63,862 bases of DNA from JBJKRF01 sp046704785 (GCA_046704785.1 JBJKRF010000148.1:1-63862); one strand, 5' to 3'. Numbered from the stretch's first letter, positions 1 through 9,217 are shown. Notes: generated by a model from the sequence alone, not told the origin. A program made the numbers and translations.

Positions 1-186
1 ATCACCAAATTGGGTTCCCAGGTATTATTCGCTGTGTTAAGCTTTTACAAAACCGATTTCCCTACCGCTTTTCAGGCTCTATCATGATTTGCGCGTTCAA
101 TGCAAATGTTGTTCTGTAATACTATACAGCTTAACGTCTCGATCAAGTACCACACGGGAACCATTTTGAAAAAACAGGCTCCTGAA
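1..186. other. No gene seen at window start
   Basis: I find no convincing coding region here. The stretch is more AT-rich than the genes and contains a TATACA-like box near 124, but no start codon with a ribosome binding site follows it. It may be the distal 5' flank of the M23 peptidase gene or the 3' flank of a gene outside the window. Confidence 0.5.
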
Positions 187-190
187 CTTT

Positions 191-249
191 GGCCTTCTGA
201 GATTTCACAGCAAGGGAGATTCCCTCATCGCAAATAATCTTGGAGAACC
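191..249. repeat. Head-to-head pair of interspersed repeat
   Basis: Positions 191-220 read as a reverse copy and 223-249 as a forward copy of the short element found at about ten other intergenic loci in this window. The forward half shares AATCTTGGAGAACC exactly with the copy at 4711-4754. The pair ends just upstream of the M23 peptidase promoter. Copies are degenerate, so the limits are approximate. Confidence 0.5.
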
Positions 250-286
250 CCGGATTCTCGGGGAGAAGAGTTAAACAGAAGAACGG

Positions 287-292
287 TATAAT
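287..292 (+). promoter_or_regulatory. -10 box of a probably leaderless promoter
   Basis: A perfect TATAAT lies 8 nt upstream of the ATG at 301 and no Shine-Dalgarno sequence lies between them. Transcription would start at or very near the start codon. No good -35 box is visible at 16-18 bp spacing. Confidence 0.55.
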
Positions 293-300
293 GCGGAACT

Positions 301-1014
301 ATGTCCAACGCACGTATGCTTGTCGTGATAATTGCCGTCGGATTGCTGGCCGGCCTGGGCCTTTACATCTTCCAACAATTCCACGTCAACACGCTGCGCA
401 ACCTAGATGTGCGTGCCTTTTTGCAAGACCCATCCGCGCACCCCGCGTGGATCATTCAGGCCGGAACACGCTGTGGAGAGGCGCCCTTTCTCTTCCCAAC
501 CACCGGAATGATCGGGTATTTGTGGGGCGACACCTTTCAGGTGGGGCACCGCCATCAGGGGCTGGACATCTTCGCGGGGACCGACATCGACGTGACCGGG
601 GTTGTCGCCGTCTCGGCGGGATACCTGACCCGCCTGGCAAGTTGGAAGTCCGCCGTCATCCTGCGCATTCCACACGACCCGTTGCAGCCCAACCGTCAAA
701 TCTGGGTTTACTACGCCCACATGGCCAACCCCAACGGAAACTCCTTCATCTCCGACGCATTTCCCCCTGGGACGACGGAAAAATACGTCGAGGCGGGTAC
801 GCTGCTTGGCTACCAGGGTGACTACTCCGGCGACCCGAACAACCCCGTCGGTGTGCACCTGCACATTTCGATTGTCCAGGATGACGGCAGCGGCCACTTC
901 AAAAACGAACTGGACATCAACAACACGTATGATCCCACCCCTTATTTCAATATGCCGCTAAATGCCGACAAAAATCCGGATAAAGTCCCTGTTTGCGAGG
1001 CAAACGCGAAATGA
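301..1014 (+). CDS. M23 family metallopeptidase (LytM-like), membrane-anchored
   Basis: Predicted 237-aa peptidoglycan endopeptidase of the zinc-dependent M23/LytM family. Residues 5-24 form one hydrophobic segment, either an uncleaved signal anchor or a signal peptide, so the domain should face outside. The family metal ligands are visible: HxxxD in HQGLDIF near residue 86 and the HLH motif near residue 185. The active-site region is complete. The start follows a TATAAT box by 8 nt, suggesting a leaderless transcript. Its stop overlaps the next gene's start (ATGA, 1011-1014), so the two are translationally coupled. The substrate is inferred from the family; some M23 proteins are inactive scaffolds, but the conserved ligands argue for activity. 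Confidence 0.85.
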   Translation: MSNARMLVVIIAVGLLAGLGLYIFQQFHVNTLRNLDVRAFLQDPSAHPAWIIQAGTRCGEAPFLFPTTGMIGYLWGDTFQVGHRHQGLDIFAGTDIDVTGVVAVSAGYLTRLASWKSAVILRIPHDPLQPNRQIWVYYAHMANPNGNSFISDAFPPGTTEKYVEAGTLLGYQGDYSGDPNNPVGVHLHISIVQDDGSGHFKNELDINNTYDPTPYFNMPLNADKNPDKVPVCEANAK

Positions 1015-1649
1015 ATGCATCCTTTCAAGACAAAATCGTATTGGTGACCGGCGCTGGAAAAGGCGCCGGGCGTACACTGGCACAAGCCTTTGCTACGCAG
1101 GGAGCCCGTGTCGCCGCGAACGACATCTCCCCGATGAACGTCGAAGCGCTGGTCGACGAGATCAATGCCGAGGGCGGCGAGGCCAAAGCCTACGTTCACG
1201 ACATCGCCAAAAAAGTGGCCGTACAGGCGATGCTCAACGATATCGGTGACGAGTTGGGTCCTATCGACATACTGGTCAACTGCGCACACGTCGAACCGCG
1301 CGCAGTCTTGTTCGAGATCGATGAATGGGATTTACACCGCGTCTTCGAGGTCAACGCGATTGGCACCCTGCTGATGATGCAGAGCGCAGCCCGCGTAATG
1401 CGCGAACACGGCGGCGGAACTATCCTCAACGTCATTAGCGCGGGCCATGGTGTGACGTATACGGCCAGCCGCGCCGGGATCGCTGCCGCAACCGGTGAAA
1501 CCGCCCGTGAGCTTTCTGCGTACGGCATCCGCCTGCATACATTGACTCTACAGGAAGCCACGCTTTCCACGCAAGCTGTTACAGCCGCACTCGGGCTGTG
1601 CGCCGACGAATCCATTGGGGAAAGCGGGAAGGTGCTCCAAATTTCGTAA
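1011..1649 (+). CDS. Short-chain dehydrogenase/reductase-like protein with altered YxxxK
   Basis: A 212-aa Rossmann-fold SDR protein. The nucleotide-binding TGAGKGAG motif lies at residues 13-20, and NCAH at 90-93 sits where NNAG is usual. The catalytic Ser is probably S143 and the Tyr Y150, but the Lys of YxxxK is Arg (R154, YTASR). Loss of that Lys normally cripples or abolishes reductase activity, so this may be a nucleotide-binding or regulatory SDR rather than a normal oxidoreductase. It is also slightly short for a classical SDR (about 250 aa), ending soon after the position of the last beta strand. The ATG at 1011 overlaps the M23 stop by 4 nt; an upstream in-frame TTG at 993 lies inside that gene and is not needed. 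Substrate unknown. Confidence 0.75.
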   Translation: MNASFQDKIVLVTGAGKGAGRTLAQAFATQGARVAANDISPMNVEALVDEINAEGGEAKAYVHDIAKKVAVQAMLNDIGDELGPIDILVNCAHVEPRAVLFEIDEWDLHRVFEVNAIGTLLMMQSAARVMREHGGGTILNVISAGHGVTYTASRAGIAAATGETARELSAYGIRLHTLTLQEATLSTQAVTAALGLCADESIGESGKVLQIS

Positions 1650-1678
1650 GGGCACGGAGCAAGGGCATTACCACTCTT

Positions 1679-1688
1679 TAACCGGTTA
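1679..1688. promoter_or_regulatory. Palindrome upstream of GH1 gene, possible operator
   Basis: A perfect 10-bp palindrome TAACCGGTTA is followed at once by TAACA/TTATAAC, which could be a -10 box. It lies about 70 bp upstream of the beta-glucosidase start. No regulator gene is adjacent. This is suggestive only. Confidence 0.25.
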
Positions 1689-1756
1689 TAACAGCCGCCT
1701 CCGCTCTTTTAACAGTCAAGACGAGCCAAGTCGGCGCTTCAAAATTGGAGAGAGTC

Positions 1757-3085
1757 ATGAAAAATACAACCATCCACTTCCCGCGGGGCTTCTTGTGGGG
1801 AACGGCCACGGCATCGCACCAGGTGGAGGGCAACAACACCAATAACAATTGGGCGCGTTGGGAACAGGCAGGGCACACCAATGGAAAGTCGGGCCTGGCC
1901 TGTGATTGGTGGGGCGGGCGTTGGAAGGAGGACATGGACCGCGCTGCAGAGACCGGCCAGAACGCACACCGCTTTTCGGTGGAGTGGAGTCGCATCCAAC
2001 CCACGCCGGACCGCTGGGACGAAAGCGCCCTGGAACGCTACCGGAGCATGGCGCGCGGCATGGTCGAACGGGGCCTGATGCCCATGGTCACTCTGCACCA
2101 CTTTACCGATCCGCTTTGGCTGACCGATTCGTTCGGGGGTTGGGAAAACCAGGAAGTCATAGCGCTGTTCGAAAAATTTACGGCCAAGGTCGTGGACGCC
2201 CTGAAAGAATATGTAACCTTATGGTGCACGGTCAACGAACCGAACATCTACGCCATCAGCGGATACATATCCGCCGATTTTCCCCCTGGGAAAAACAACC
2301 TGAAATTGGCCGTACGCGTCATGGGAAATCTGGCGCGCGGCCACGCGGCGGCCTACCGCACAATCCATGCCAGGCAAACCGAGGCGCGCGTCGGCTATGC
2401 GCTCCACTACCGGCCATTGGCGGCAGCCCATTCCTGGTCCCCGCTCGACCGCCTCGTGCGGGCCATCCAGCACCGGGGCGTCAATATGGCTTTTCCAAGC
2501 GCTATCGCGAAGGGAAAGCTCAAGTCGCCGGTGGAAACTCTATCCGTTCCGGAAGTAAAAGGCACCCAGGATTACCTGGGTGTGAACTATTATTCGACGG
2601 ACACCATCAAGTTCGACCTCAGTGATCCCAACGAGTTGTTTGGACGGCGCTTCTACCCCGAGGGTTCAGATTTGAGCGCCACCGGCTTTATCGCCAACGT
2701 CCCCAACAGCATGTTCGACATCCTCCAATGGGCAACCCAATACCATCCAAACACACCCATCATCATCACAGAGAACGGCGTGGAAGATGCGGAAGACAAA
2801 ATGCGCCCACGTTACATTGCGCAGCATATTCAGCAAGTCTGGCGCGCCGTCAACTTCAATTTTCCCGTTAAAGGGTATTTCCACTGGTCATTGGTGGACA
2901 ACTTCGAGTGGGAACGCGGCTGGACGCAGCGTTTTGGCTTGTGGGGCCTGGACCCAGAAACGCAGCAGCGCATCCGTCGCCCATCCGTAGACCTGTACGC
3001 TGCAATCTGCAAAGAGAACGGACTGTCGGCTGAGATGGTGCGAACCTATTGCCCGGAAGTTTTGGAAAAGCTCTTCCCAGACTGA
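1757..3085 (+). CDS. GH1 beta-glucosidase / 6-phospho-beta-glucosidase family
   Basis: Predicted 442-aa retaining beta-glycosidase of family GH1, a typical length for bacterial members. The acid/base motif TVNEPN lies near residue 160 and the nucleophile motif ITENG near residue 340. The N-terminal FLWGTATASHQVEG is also characteristic of GH1. No signal peptide is visible, so it should be cytoplasmic and act on imported beta-glucosides. I use the ATG at 1757, which follows GGAGAG at 1748-1753; a TTG at 1745 is less likely. The kinase-like gene starts 11 nt downstream and is probably co-transcribed. Whether it prefers glucosides or phospho-glucosides cannot be read from the sequence; no PTS genes are nearby, which favours plain glucosides. 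Confidence 0.9.
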   Translation: MKNTTIHFPRGFLWGTATASHQVEGNNTNNNWARWEQAGHTNGKSGLACDWWGGRWKEDMDRAAETGQNAHRFSVEWSRIQPTPDRWDESALERYRSMARGMVERGLMPMVTLHHFTDPLWLTDSFGGWENQEVIALFEKFTAKVVDALKEYVTLWCTVNEPNIYAISGYISADFPPGKNNLKLAVRVMGNLARGHAAAYRTIHARQTEARVGYALHYRPLAAAHSWSPLDRLVRAIQHRGVNMAFPSAIAKGKLKSPVETLSVPEVKGTQDYLGVNYYSTDTIKFDLSDPNELFGRRFYPEGSDLSATGFIANVPNSMFDILQWATQYHPNTPIIITENGVEDAEDKMRPRYIAQHIQQVWRAVNFNFPVKGYFHWSLVDNFEWERGWTQRFGLWGLDPETQQRIRRPSVDLYAAICKENGLSAEMVRTYCPEVLEKLFPD

Positions 3086-3095
3086 GCCTACCGAT

Positions 3096-3998
3096 ATGGA
3101 ACTCCCCGCTGATTTCGTCCACAATGTTCTGGGCAGCTCCGGGGCAGACGGCAAACGCTTTCTGGAGCAACTGCCCGCCCTATTGGACGAAACCGCCCAA
3201 AAATGGGGTTTGCGCCTGGGCCCACCGTTCATGCTTTCGTACAATTACGTCTGCGTGGCCCAACGCGCGGATGGCACCCCCGTGGTGCTCAAGGCAGGCG
3301 TGCCAAACCCGGAACTGACCAGCGAGATCCATGCGTTGAGCCTGTTCGGCGGCACCGGGACCTGCCGCCTGTTGGAGTCCGACGAGGCCAACGGCCTGTT
3401 ACTGCTCGAACGCTTGTCGCCGGGCAAAATGTTATCCACGCTGGACGATGACGAACGGCGTACGCACATCGCCGTCGAGGTAATGAGGCGTCTGTGGCGG
3501 GACGCGCCTAGCGGGCCGTTCATCCAACTGTCAGACTGGTTTGGAGAACTGTCGAAACTGCGACCCCGCTTCGCGGGGGGAACGGGTCCGTTTCCGCGTT
3601 GGCTGGTCGAACACGCGGAGGCCCGTCTACCGGATTTGTTCACCGCGGGGAAACCCTTCCGCCTGATCCACGGCGATTTACACCATTACAATATTTTGTC
3701 TTCTGAGCGCGGGTGGCTGGCGGTCGACCCGAAAGGCGTCATCGGCCCGCCGGCCTATGAAGTAGGCCCGCTGTTGATCAACCCCTGGAATGAGTTGCTT
3801 GCGATGCCTGACGCGGTGGGCGTCACGGCCCGTCGCATTGCGATCCTCTCGGAAGAATTGGGCTTCCCTCGGGAAATCATCCGTGATTGGGGCCTGTGCC
3901 ATTGCCTGCTCTCCACCTGGTGGAACCTGACAGACGAGGACACCCTCAACGATCATGCCCTGCGTTGCGCCGATATGATTCGTCAGGCTGACGGCTAA
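3096..3998 (+). CDS. Aminoglycoside/hydroxyurea-type phosphotransferase family (APH_6_hur)
   Basis: A 300-aa small-molecule kinase of the APH fold. The catalytic loop motif HGDLHHYNIL lies near residue 191, and the metal-binding DPKG follows near residue 210 within LAVDPKGVIGPPAYEVGP, which is typical of the streptomycin 6-kinase/hydroxyurea kinase subfamily. It is cytoplasmic. The gene starts 11 nt after the GH1 stop and probably shares its mRNA, so a sugar or aminosugar substrate from that pathway is as plausible as antibiotic resistance. Its stop overlaps the stop of the converging mgtC gene by 3 nt (3995-3998). The family is clear; the substrate is unknown. Confidence 0.85.
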   Translation: MELPADFVHNVLGSSGADGKRFLEQLPALLDETAQKWGLRLGPPFMLSYNYVCVAQRADGTPVVLKAGVPNPELTSEIHALSLFGGTGTCRLLESDEANGLLLLERLSPGKMLSTLDDDERRTHIAVEVMRRLWRDAPSGPFIQLSDWFGELSKLRPRFAGGTGPFPRWLVEHAEARLPDLFTAGKPFRLIHGDLHHYNILSSERGWLAVDPKGVIGPPAYEVGPLLINPWNELLAMPDAVGVTARRIAILSEELGFPREIIRDWGLCHCLLSTWWNLTDEDTLNDHALRCADMIRQADG

Positions 3999-4627
3999 TA
4001 GTCGAGCTTGCGAATCTCTTTATCGTTCAAAAGCAAGTCGATGGCTTCCGCGTGCGCGCTGGGCTTCCCGTCCACATCCCACTGGGAGACAAGCAGATCG
4101 TCTCGTTTCAAACGCTTTGCCGAGCGGATTTTCAACTCACATTTTTCGAACATGTGCTCGATGTCGCGGAATTTTTTGGGGCTATCGTAGCGCATCTCAT
4201 AATGGCGCAGGACGCCGCCGCGTCCTTCCAGCCAGCGGTCGAAGCGGGTGAATCCCCACAGGACGACGATGACCGCTGCGCCGAAGGCCCCCACCAGCAC
4301 ATATTGGCCGAGCCCAATTCCCAGGCCAATGGCCGCAGAGGCCCAAATGGACGAGGCTGTGGTCAGGCCATGGATGCGTCCCTCCGAATACATGATCGCA
4401 CCCGCTCCCAGAAAGCCAACGCCGACGACGATGTTCGAGGCGATGCGGGAGGGATCGCCGGAACTGAAGCGGCTGGATAGCATGGCGAACAGCGTTGCCC
4501 CCACAGTGATGAGTGTGATCGTACGCAGCCCGGCGGCCTTGGCATGAATCTCGCGTTCGAAGCCAATAATACCTCCCAGCAAAAGCGCCAGGAAAAGCTT
4601 TAACAAATCCTCCAGCACAAGATACAT
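3995..4627 (-). CDS. MgtC/SapB family membrane protein
   Basis: A 210-aa protein with four or five hydrophobic segments in the first half and a soluble C-terminal domain of about 75 residues. The N-terminal GGIIGFEREIHAKAAGLRT and later VGVGFLGAGAIM are characteristic of the MgtC N-terminal membrane domain. Family members are linked to magnesium limitation and modulation of ATP synthase. I use the ATG at 4627 because a strong AGGAGG-type site lies about 5-7 nt upstream; the reading frame is open to 4690, but the extra residues fall in a repeat element. It converges on the APH gene, sharing stop-codon bases. Confidence 0.85.
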   Translation of the reverse strand: MYLVLEDLLKLFLALLLGGIIGFEREIHAKAAGLRTITLITVGATLFAMLSSRFSSGDPSRIASNIVVGVGFLGAGAIMYSEGRIHGLTTASSIWASAAIGLGIGLGQYVLVGAFGAAVIVVLWGFTRFDRWLEGRGGVLRHYEMRYDSPKKFRDIEHMFEKCELKIRSAKRLKRDDLLVSQWDVDGKPSAHAEAIDLLLNDKEIRKLDY

Positions 4628-4645
4628 ATCCACCTCCTCAAACAA

Positions 4646-4754
4646 TGGCTCTTTAAGAATCAGCGTGACGAAACGGATAGTTGGGAGCATACACGACGCG
4701 GAACGCCGTGCACACTCCCATACCTACTCATCCCACGGAAAATCTTGGAGAACC
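4646..4754. repeat. Interspersed repeat, reverse plus forward copy
   Basis: A clear forward copy lies at 4711-4754, containing CCCACGGAAAATCTTGGAG. A weaker reverse copy lies at 4646-4696, so the two face each other head to head. The locus is the 5' flank of mgtC. The limits of the reverse half are approximate. Confidence 0.5.
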
Positions 4755-4786
4755 AAAAAAACAGGGCGACATTTTGTGTCGCCCTA
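4754..4786 (-). terminator. Rho-independent terminator of the secreted protease gene
   Basis: On the minus strand a 9-bp perfect stem (AGGGCGACA / TGTCGCCCT, 4763-4785) with a 5-nt loop is followed by seven T residues (4755-4761). It lies 58 nt past the stop of the gene ending at 4844. Confidence 0.85.
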
Positions 4787-4843
4787 TCCATTTTACTGCA
4801 AACCGGAGTGTCTCAGTGTCGGGTGATGTGCCTTCCCTGTGCC

Positions 4844-6862
4844 TTATTTGATATTGACCGAATAGGCGCCCAGATCACGCGTAAAAGGCGTCGTACCGGC
4901 CACAACCAACACGGCCTCGTTGTAGTCGCCGCCCAGGTTGATGCTCACGTCCGCTGTCTCGTCAGGGTTGACCGGTACCGTTTGCACCGTGGTCTTGTTT
5001 CCCTTCAAAATGAGCGCCAGGCGGAAGGTCTCCGGCAAAGCGTTCTGGACGCGCACGAAACCTTTCCCGCTCCAGCCGCCATCGTCGGACTCGAAATCGG
5101 TGCTGTAATTGATTTCAGGGATGGAAATATCGTCCACCAGGAAGCCTTCGCCGTTGACGGCGGCATCGGTCACGTACTCGAAGCGAATCTGGACTTTCTT
5201 CCCCGCGAATTGGGAAAGGTCGACCTTTTCGTTAATCCAGCCGTTGCTGGTGGCGTTGTATCCCCAGCCGTAGGAATTGCCCGATGGGTTGGTATCGGTG
5301 CCGGAAGGCGTCTTGAGGATTTGCCAGATCTTGCCATCTGTGGAGGCTTCCAGGAAGACGTAATCGTAATTTTTTTCGACATCGTACCAGGTCCAATAGT
5401 TTAACGTTAACGGGCCGGAGACGTTACTGAAATCGAATGCGCGCGTCATGGTCATATCCGACTGGTCACCTTTGTTCGACCAGAACATATACTTGCCAGA
5501 GTGGGCCTCCACCGGAATCAGTTTGGCTTGCGTTGCGCCCTCGAAGTGCAGTGTGTACTGGCCGGTGCAGTTGATGCCAATGTAGTCCACGCCGTATTGG
5601 TGGACGGTGCGCCCCGTCAGGTCGGTGGGACAGGTGGAAATGGTCTCTGTCTCAGAGGCTTTGGGCGCGTTCTTATAATTGTGGTAAGTGTAGCGCCCGT
5701 CGCCAACCGAACCGTCGAGCAGGTAATTGGTTACAGCCCAGTCCATGAAAAAGTCGTTGGCGGTAATTTGATGACCCGTAAGCGGATCGACGATTTTCAA
5801 CTGTTTGAGCACATCATCCACACTTTCCATGCCATTCTGCTGATCGTGGACGAGCGCTTGAGTGGCCTTGGGACCAAAGCGGTCGAGGAAATAGGTCATG
5901 AAGAGGAAACTGGCCCCATAATGCGGACTATTGGTGCCGGGGTCGCTGTTCCAGTCGGTCAGTTGCATGTCGGTGTTCGCTATGTAGGAATAATCCATAC
6001 CGCCGACGTTGTAGCCGTTCAGGAAGACGGCCAGTTCCGAGAAACCTTCATTGACCCAAGTGGTCTCGTTACGGTCCTGGTACCAGTGGATCATGTGCTG
6101 AAATTCGTGGGCCAGCACACCGTAGGTATATTGATCGGTCAGGGAAGAATTGTCGGCGTTGAAGACGAACATCTCGTGGGCGTTGGAATACGGGTGGGCC
6201 GCCGGTGGGTATTCGTCCGGCGAGGAGAAGTAGCCGGCCACCGAGAGACCCAGTCCGCGCGCGTATAAAATATAGATGTGCGGATCGTTATCTACGCCGG
6301 GCGTCCATTCGCTGCCAAAGAACGAACGGTCGGTGGGATAAATCTTGGTCTCGAAGGTGTCGACCAGTTTCTTCATATCGTCCTGGTTCACTTTCACGCC
6401 GTCCTGCACCCAAAAGTAGGCGTGGTCTGTCATGTAGAGCATGGTGGCGCTGACTTGAAAGTTCGCGTCGGTATCGGTGTTGGTGACCCAGAACTGCGAT
6501 TTGTCACCCACTTTGTAGGGGCCGCTGGGCAACGTTTGGGGAATATCGCATTTGCCTTCCAAACGGCAGGCCAGGTCGCGTAGATCAGCCACAGGCACCT
6601 CATTGCTTTGTAACGTCTGGAGCGTCTCGGAGGAAACCTGTCCTACGGGCACCCGCGTAATCTGTACCGGTGTAGGAGTGGCGTTATTAAAGGTAAAATC
6701 AAAAGGCGTCATGATGGGCTCAGGCCCGTTCTGGCTGACAGTTTTGTAGTAGTAATATCCGCCCAACACGGTAAGCACCAGGCAACAGCAGCACAAGGCA
6801 ATCACAATGAGCAAGATGATGCCGGCAGGTGATGAAAAGAAGCTTTTCTTATCGTTTTCCAT
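4844..6862 (-). CDS. Secreted immune inhibitor A-like / M6-type metallopeptidase
   Basis: A 672-aa predicted extracytoplasmic zinc protease. One membrane segment rich in Cys and Leu lies at about residues 12-35 and acts as signal anchor. The gluzincin motif HEFQHMIHW lies near residue 255, followed by WVNEGFSE, which supplies the third ligand Glu and the usual context. The C-terminal half, after about residue 410, resembles the beta-sandwich/VEG region of immune inhibitor A peptidases (SNKGDQSD, then YNATSNGW and FLVDDISIP). M30 hyicolysin-type proteases share the core motif and are an alternative. The ATG at 6862 is chosen because AGGAAAAC precedes it well; an ATG four codons upstream also exists. 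A strong terminator follows. The probable role is extracellular protein degradation. Confidence 0.85.
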   Translation of the reverse strand: MENDKKSFFSSPAGIILLIVIALCCCCLVLTVLGGYYYYKTVSQNGPEPIMTPFDFTFNNATPTPVQITRVPVGQVSSETLQTLQSNEVPVADLRDLACRLEGKCDIPQTLPSGPYKVGDKSQFWVTNTDTDANFQVSATMLYMTDHAYFWVQDGVKVNQDDMKKLVDTFETKIYPTDRSFFGSEWTPGVDNDPHIYILYARGLGLSVAGYFSSPDEYPPAAHPYSNAHEMFVFNADNSSLTDQYTYGVLAHEFQHMIHWYQDRNETTWVNEGFSELAVFLNGYNVGGMDYSYIANTDMQLTDWNSDPGTNSPHYGASFLFMTYFLDRFGPKATQALVHDQQNGMESVDDVLKQLKIVDPLTGHQITANDFFMDWAVTNYLLDGSVGDGRYTYHNYKNAPKASETETISTCPTDLTGRTVHQYGVDYIGINCTGQYTLHFEGATQAKLIPVEAHSGKYMFWSNKGDQSDMTMTRAFDFSNVSGPLTLNYWTWYDVEKNYDYVFLEASTDGKIWQILKTPSGTDTNPSGNSYGWGYNATSNGWINEKVDLSQFAGKKVQIRFEYVTDAAVNGEGFLVDDISIPEINYSTDFESDDGGWSGKGFVRVQNALPETFRLALILKGNKTTVQTVPVNPDETADVSINLGGDYNEAVLVVAGTTPFTRDLGAYSVNIK

Positions 6863-7222
6863 GGTTTTCCTCATCGGTTTCGTATCGTTTCAACAAATTA
6901 GGAGAGAATTGCGAGGTTCCCCAGTTCATTGAGGTGATACTCGATTTCGAATACAAACACTCGTATTCAGGACAAAAGGGAGCGTTTTTTTAATCACAAT
7001 AAACCCAGAGAGCCAGATTCTACCCCGAAAAACATTTCACAGGTCCGATTGTTTCCAATATCAACGCGTAAAGTAGACATGAAAGGCCATATAGAGCCTG
7101 CCCGCACTTCCATAAATCCGTTTTATCTTGCTCATCCCAAGAGAGCCACGAAAAGGAATCAGAAGCAGCGCAAACTTTGTGGTAAAAACTAACATCGACT
7201 CCTGGAATCTTTGGTGCATGTC
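6863..7222. other. Intergenic region between divergent genes
   Basis: This 360-bp region separates the minus-strand protease from the plus-strand diguanylate cyclase and holds no gene I can support. It contains an inverted hexamer GAATAC / GTATTC around 6947-6967 and an interspersed-repeat pair at 7041-7150. Promoters for both genes should lie here, but none has a convincing -35/-10 pair. Confidence 0.5.
7041..7150. repeat. Interspersed repeat, head-to-head pair
   Basis: The reverse copy at 7041-7081 shares ATCAAC and GTAAAGTA with the copy at 37316-37363. The forward copy at 7106-7150 shares AAATCCG and AGAGAGCC-like blocks with the copy at 45043-45094. It lies upstream of the diguanylate cyclase start. 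Similarity is partial, so the limits are approximate. Confidence 0.45.
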
Positions 7223-9190
7223 ATGCCTCTGCAAGTTCATCCTTATTCCCTGGTGCTAACGGTTGCAGCGATCATTGCGGCGACGGATGCAGTCGTCGCC
7301 TGGCATCGTCGTTCGGCGCCGGGGGCAATTCCACTGGCAATTTTGAACGCCGGTGCTGCTGTGTGGGCCGGAACGTATGCGGTGATGTGGGCTTCCACCA
7401 CCCTGCCGGCGGAAGTTTTCTGGCTGAACATGACTTACTTTGGAGTCGTCGTCATCCCGACCAGTTACCTGGCTTTCGTCTTGCAGTTTAGCGGTCAGGG
7501 GGCCTGGTTGACGCGTCGTCGGCTGGCGTTGTTATGTATCGAGCCTGTCTTCATTTTCACGGCAGTCTGGACCAATCCTTACCACCATCTCTACCATACG
7601 CTCTTCGAACTCGCCCATGACGGCCCACTGGTCTATTTGCATTGGGAACGTGGCCCATTCTTCTGGGCCAATGTTGTTTACTCTTACCCGTTGTTGTTGA
7701 TCACTTTCGTGATCCTGATCCGCACCTTTCGGCATGCCAGTGGCCCCTACCGCGCGCAGACCGGGATTATTTTGATTGCTTCGTTCATCCCCTGGGCGGC
7801 CAACATCTACACGGAAAGCGGACTCAGCCACTTTCACGACCTCGACCTGACCCCGGTAGCCTTCTCTGCGATGGGCGTGGTCATCGCCTTTGCCATGTTC
7901 CGCTATCGCCTGTTCGACCTGGTTCCCATCGCCCGCAGCCTGCTGATCGAGAAGATGAGCGATGGTGTGGTGGTCTTGGATGTCCAGGCGCGCGTGGTGG
8001 ACATGAACATCGCTGCTCGCACGTTGACCAATTTCAAGGGGTCTTTTGTCGGCAAATACGGACGCGACATCTTCGCCGCCTGGCCGGACATTGTAGCGAT
8101 GTATCGTAACGTGCAAAACACCCGTACCGAGGTCAAACTCAATGAGCAACCCGAGCGCTATTTCGAACTCCAAATCAACCCTCTCTACGACGAGAAAGAA
8201 CGCTTCGTTGGACGGTTGATCGTTTTGCGGGACATCAGCGAGCGTAAACGGGCCGAGGTCGCCCGTCGAAACGCGGAGGAGTCCTATCGGGCGCTGTTCG
8301 ACCACGCACAAGACGCGATCTTCGTGGAGGACGACCGCCAGAAAATCGTGGACGCCAATCCGGCTGCCTCCCGCCTGGTGGGATATTCACGCCGGGAACT
8401 CTTACACATGGACTCCCAAAACCTGCAATCGCCGGAAGACCTGAAAAACGGTATGCTTGTCCAGCCGCGTTTCGAAGCCCGCCTTATCCATCGCAACGGC
8501 AACAAGATTCCGGTGGAAGTGACCCAGGCACCGTTCAAACAAGGCAACCAGCGCCTGTACATCGAAATCGTACGCGATATGAGCGAGCGCAAACAGGCCG
8601 AGCAGGAACTACAGCATGCTCACGAAGACCTGCAAAAACAATATGCCGAAATTCAGAAGTTGGAGGCCAAATTACGCGAGCAGGCCATCCGTGATCCATT
8701 GACGGGCCTGTACAACCGGCGCTATATCCAGGAAGCACTGCGAGACGAACTGACCAAAGCCGAACAAGGAACCTATCCGTTGAGCGTCTTGCTGCTCGAC
8801 CTCGACCATTTCAAAGCGATCAACGACACCTTCGGCCACGAGGCTGGCGATTTGATCCTGAAGGCCTTGGCCCGGCACCTGACGGCAAACACGCGCAAAA
8901 ATGACATCGTATGTCGCTACGGCGGGGAGGAATTCGTCGTTGTCATGCCGGCCATTTCGTTGGAAAAGGCGCACCAACGCGCCGAAAACTGGCTCGCCTC
9001 CTTCCAGCAAATGCGCGTGCAATACAAAGACAGATTGCTATCGTGTACGTTCTCGGCAGGTGTGGCCGGTTTTCCCGAAATTGGTCGGACGATCAAGCGC
9101 CTGTTCGACGCAGCCGACCGCGCCATGTACGCCGCCAAACAGAGCGGTCGCAACCAGGTAGTTGTGTTCAGTATCGACAAGCTGGCTTGA
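7223..9190 (+). CDS. 7TM-sensor / PAS-PAS / GGDEF diguanylate cyclase
   Basis: A 655-aa membrane protein predicted to make cyclic di-GMP. Residues 1-220 contain about seven hydrophobic helices of the His_kinase_7TM type, a sensor domain here attached to a GGDEF output instead of a kinase. Two PAS domains follow (about 230-345 and 350-465; both end with a dISERK/dMSERK-like linker), then a short charged coiled coil (about 465-495) and the GGDEF domain. The active-site motif is GGEEF near residue 567, and an inhibitory I-site RxxD (RKND) sits five residues before it. Both features predict an active, product-inhibited enzyme. I use the ATG at 7223; TTG/GTG codons just upstream are alternatives and no clear ribosome binding site distinguishes them. 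Confidence 0.9.
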   Translation: MPLQVHPYSLVLTVAAIIAATDAVVAWHRRSAPGAIPLAILNAGAAVWAGTYAVMWASTTLPAEVFWLNMTYFGVVVIPTSYLAFVLQFSGQGAWLTRRRLALLCIEPVFIFTAVWTNPYHHLYHTLFELAHDGPLVYLHWERGPFFWANVVYSYPLLLITFVILIRTFRHASGPYRAQTGIILIASFIPWAANIYTESGLSHFHDLDLTPVAFSAMGVVIAFAMFRYRLFDLVPIARSLLIEKMSDGVVVLDVQARVVDMNIAARTLTNFKGSFVGKYGRDIFAAWPDIVAMYRNVQNTRTEVKLNEQPERYFELQINPLYDEKERFVGRLIVLRDISERKRAEVARRNAEESYRALFDHAQDAIFVEDDRQKIVDANPAASRLVGYSRRELLHMDSQNLQSPEDLKNGMLVQPRFEARLIHRNGNKIPVEVTQAPFKQGNQRLYIEIVRDMSERKQAEQELQHAHEDLQKQYAEIQKLEAKLREQAIRDPLTGLYNRRYIQEALRDELTKAEQGTYPLSVLLLDLDHFKAINDTFGHEAGDLILKALARHLTANTRKNDIVCRYGGEEFVVVMPAISLEKAHQRAENWLASFQQMRVQYKDRLLSCTFSAGVAGFPEIGRTIKRLFDAADRAMYAAKQSGRNQVVVFSIDKLA

Positions 9191-9217
9191 AAATGCCTGC
9201 GGCACAGTGTGCCGGCC

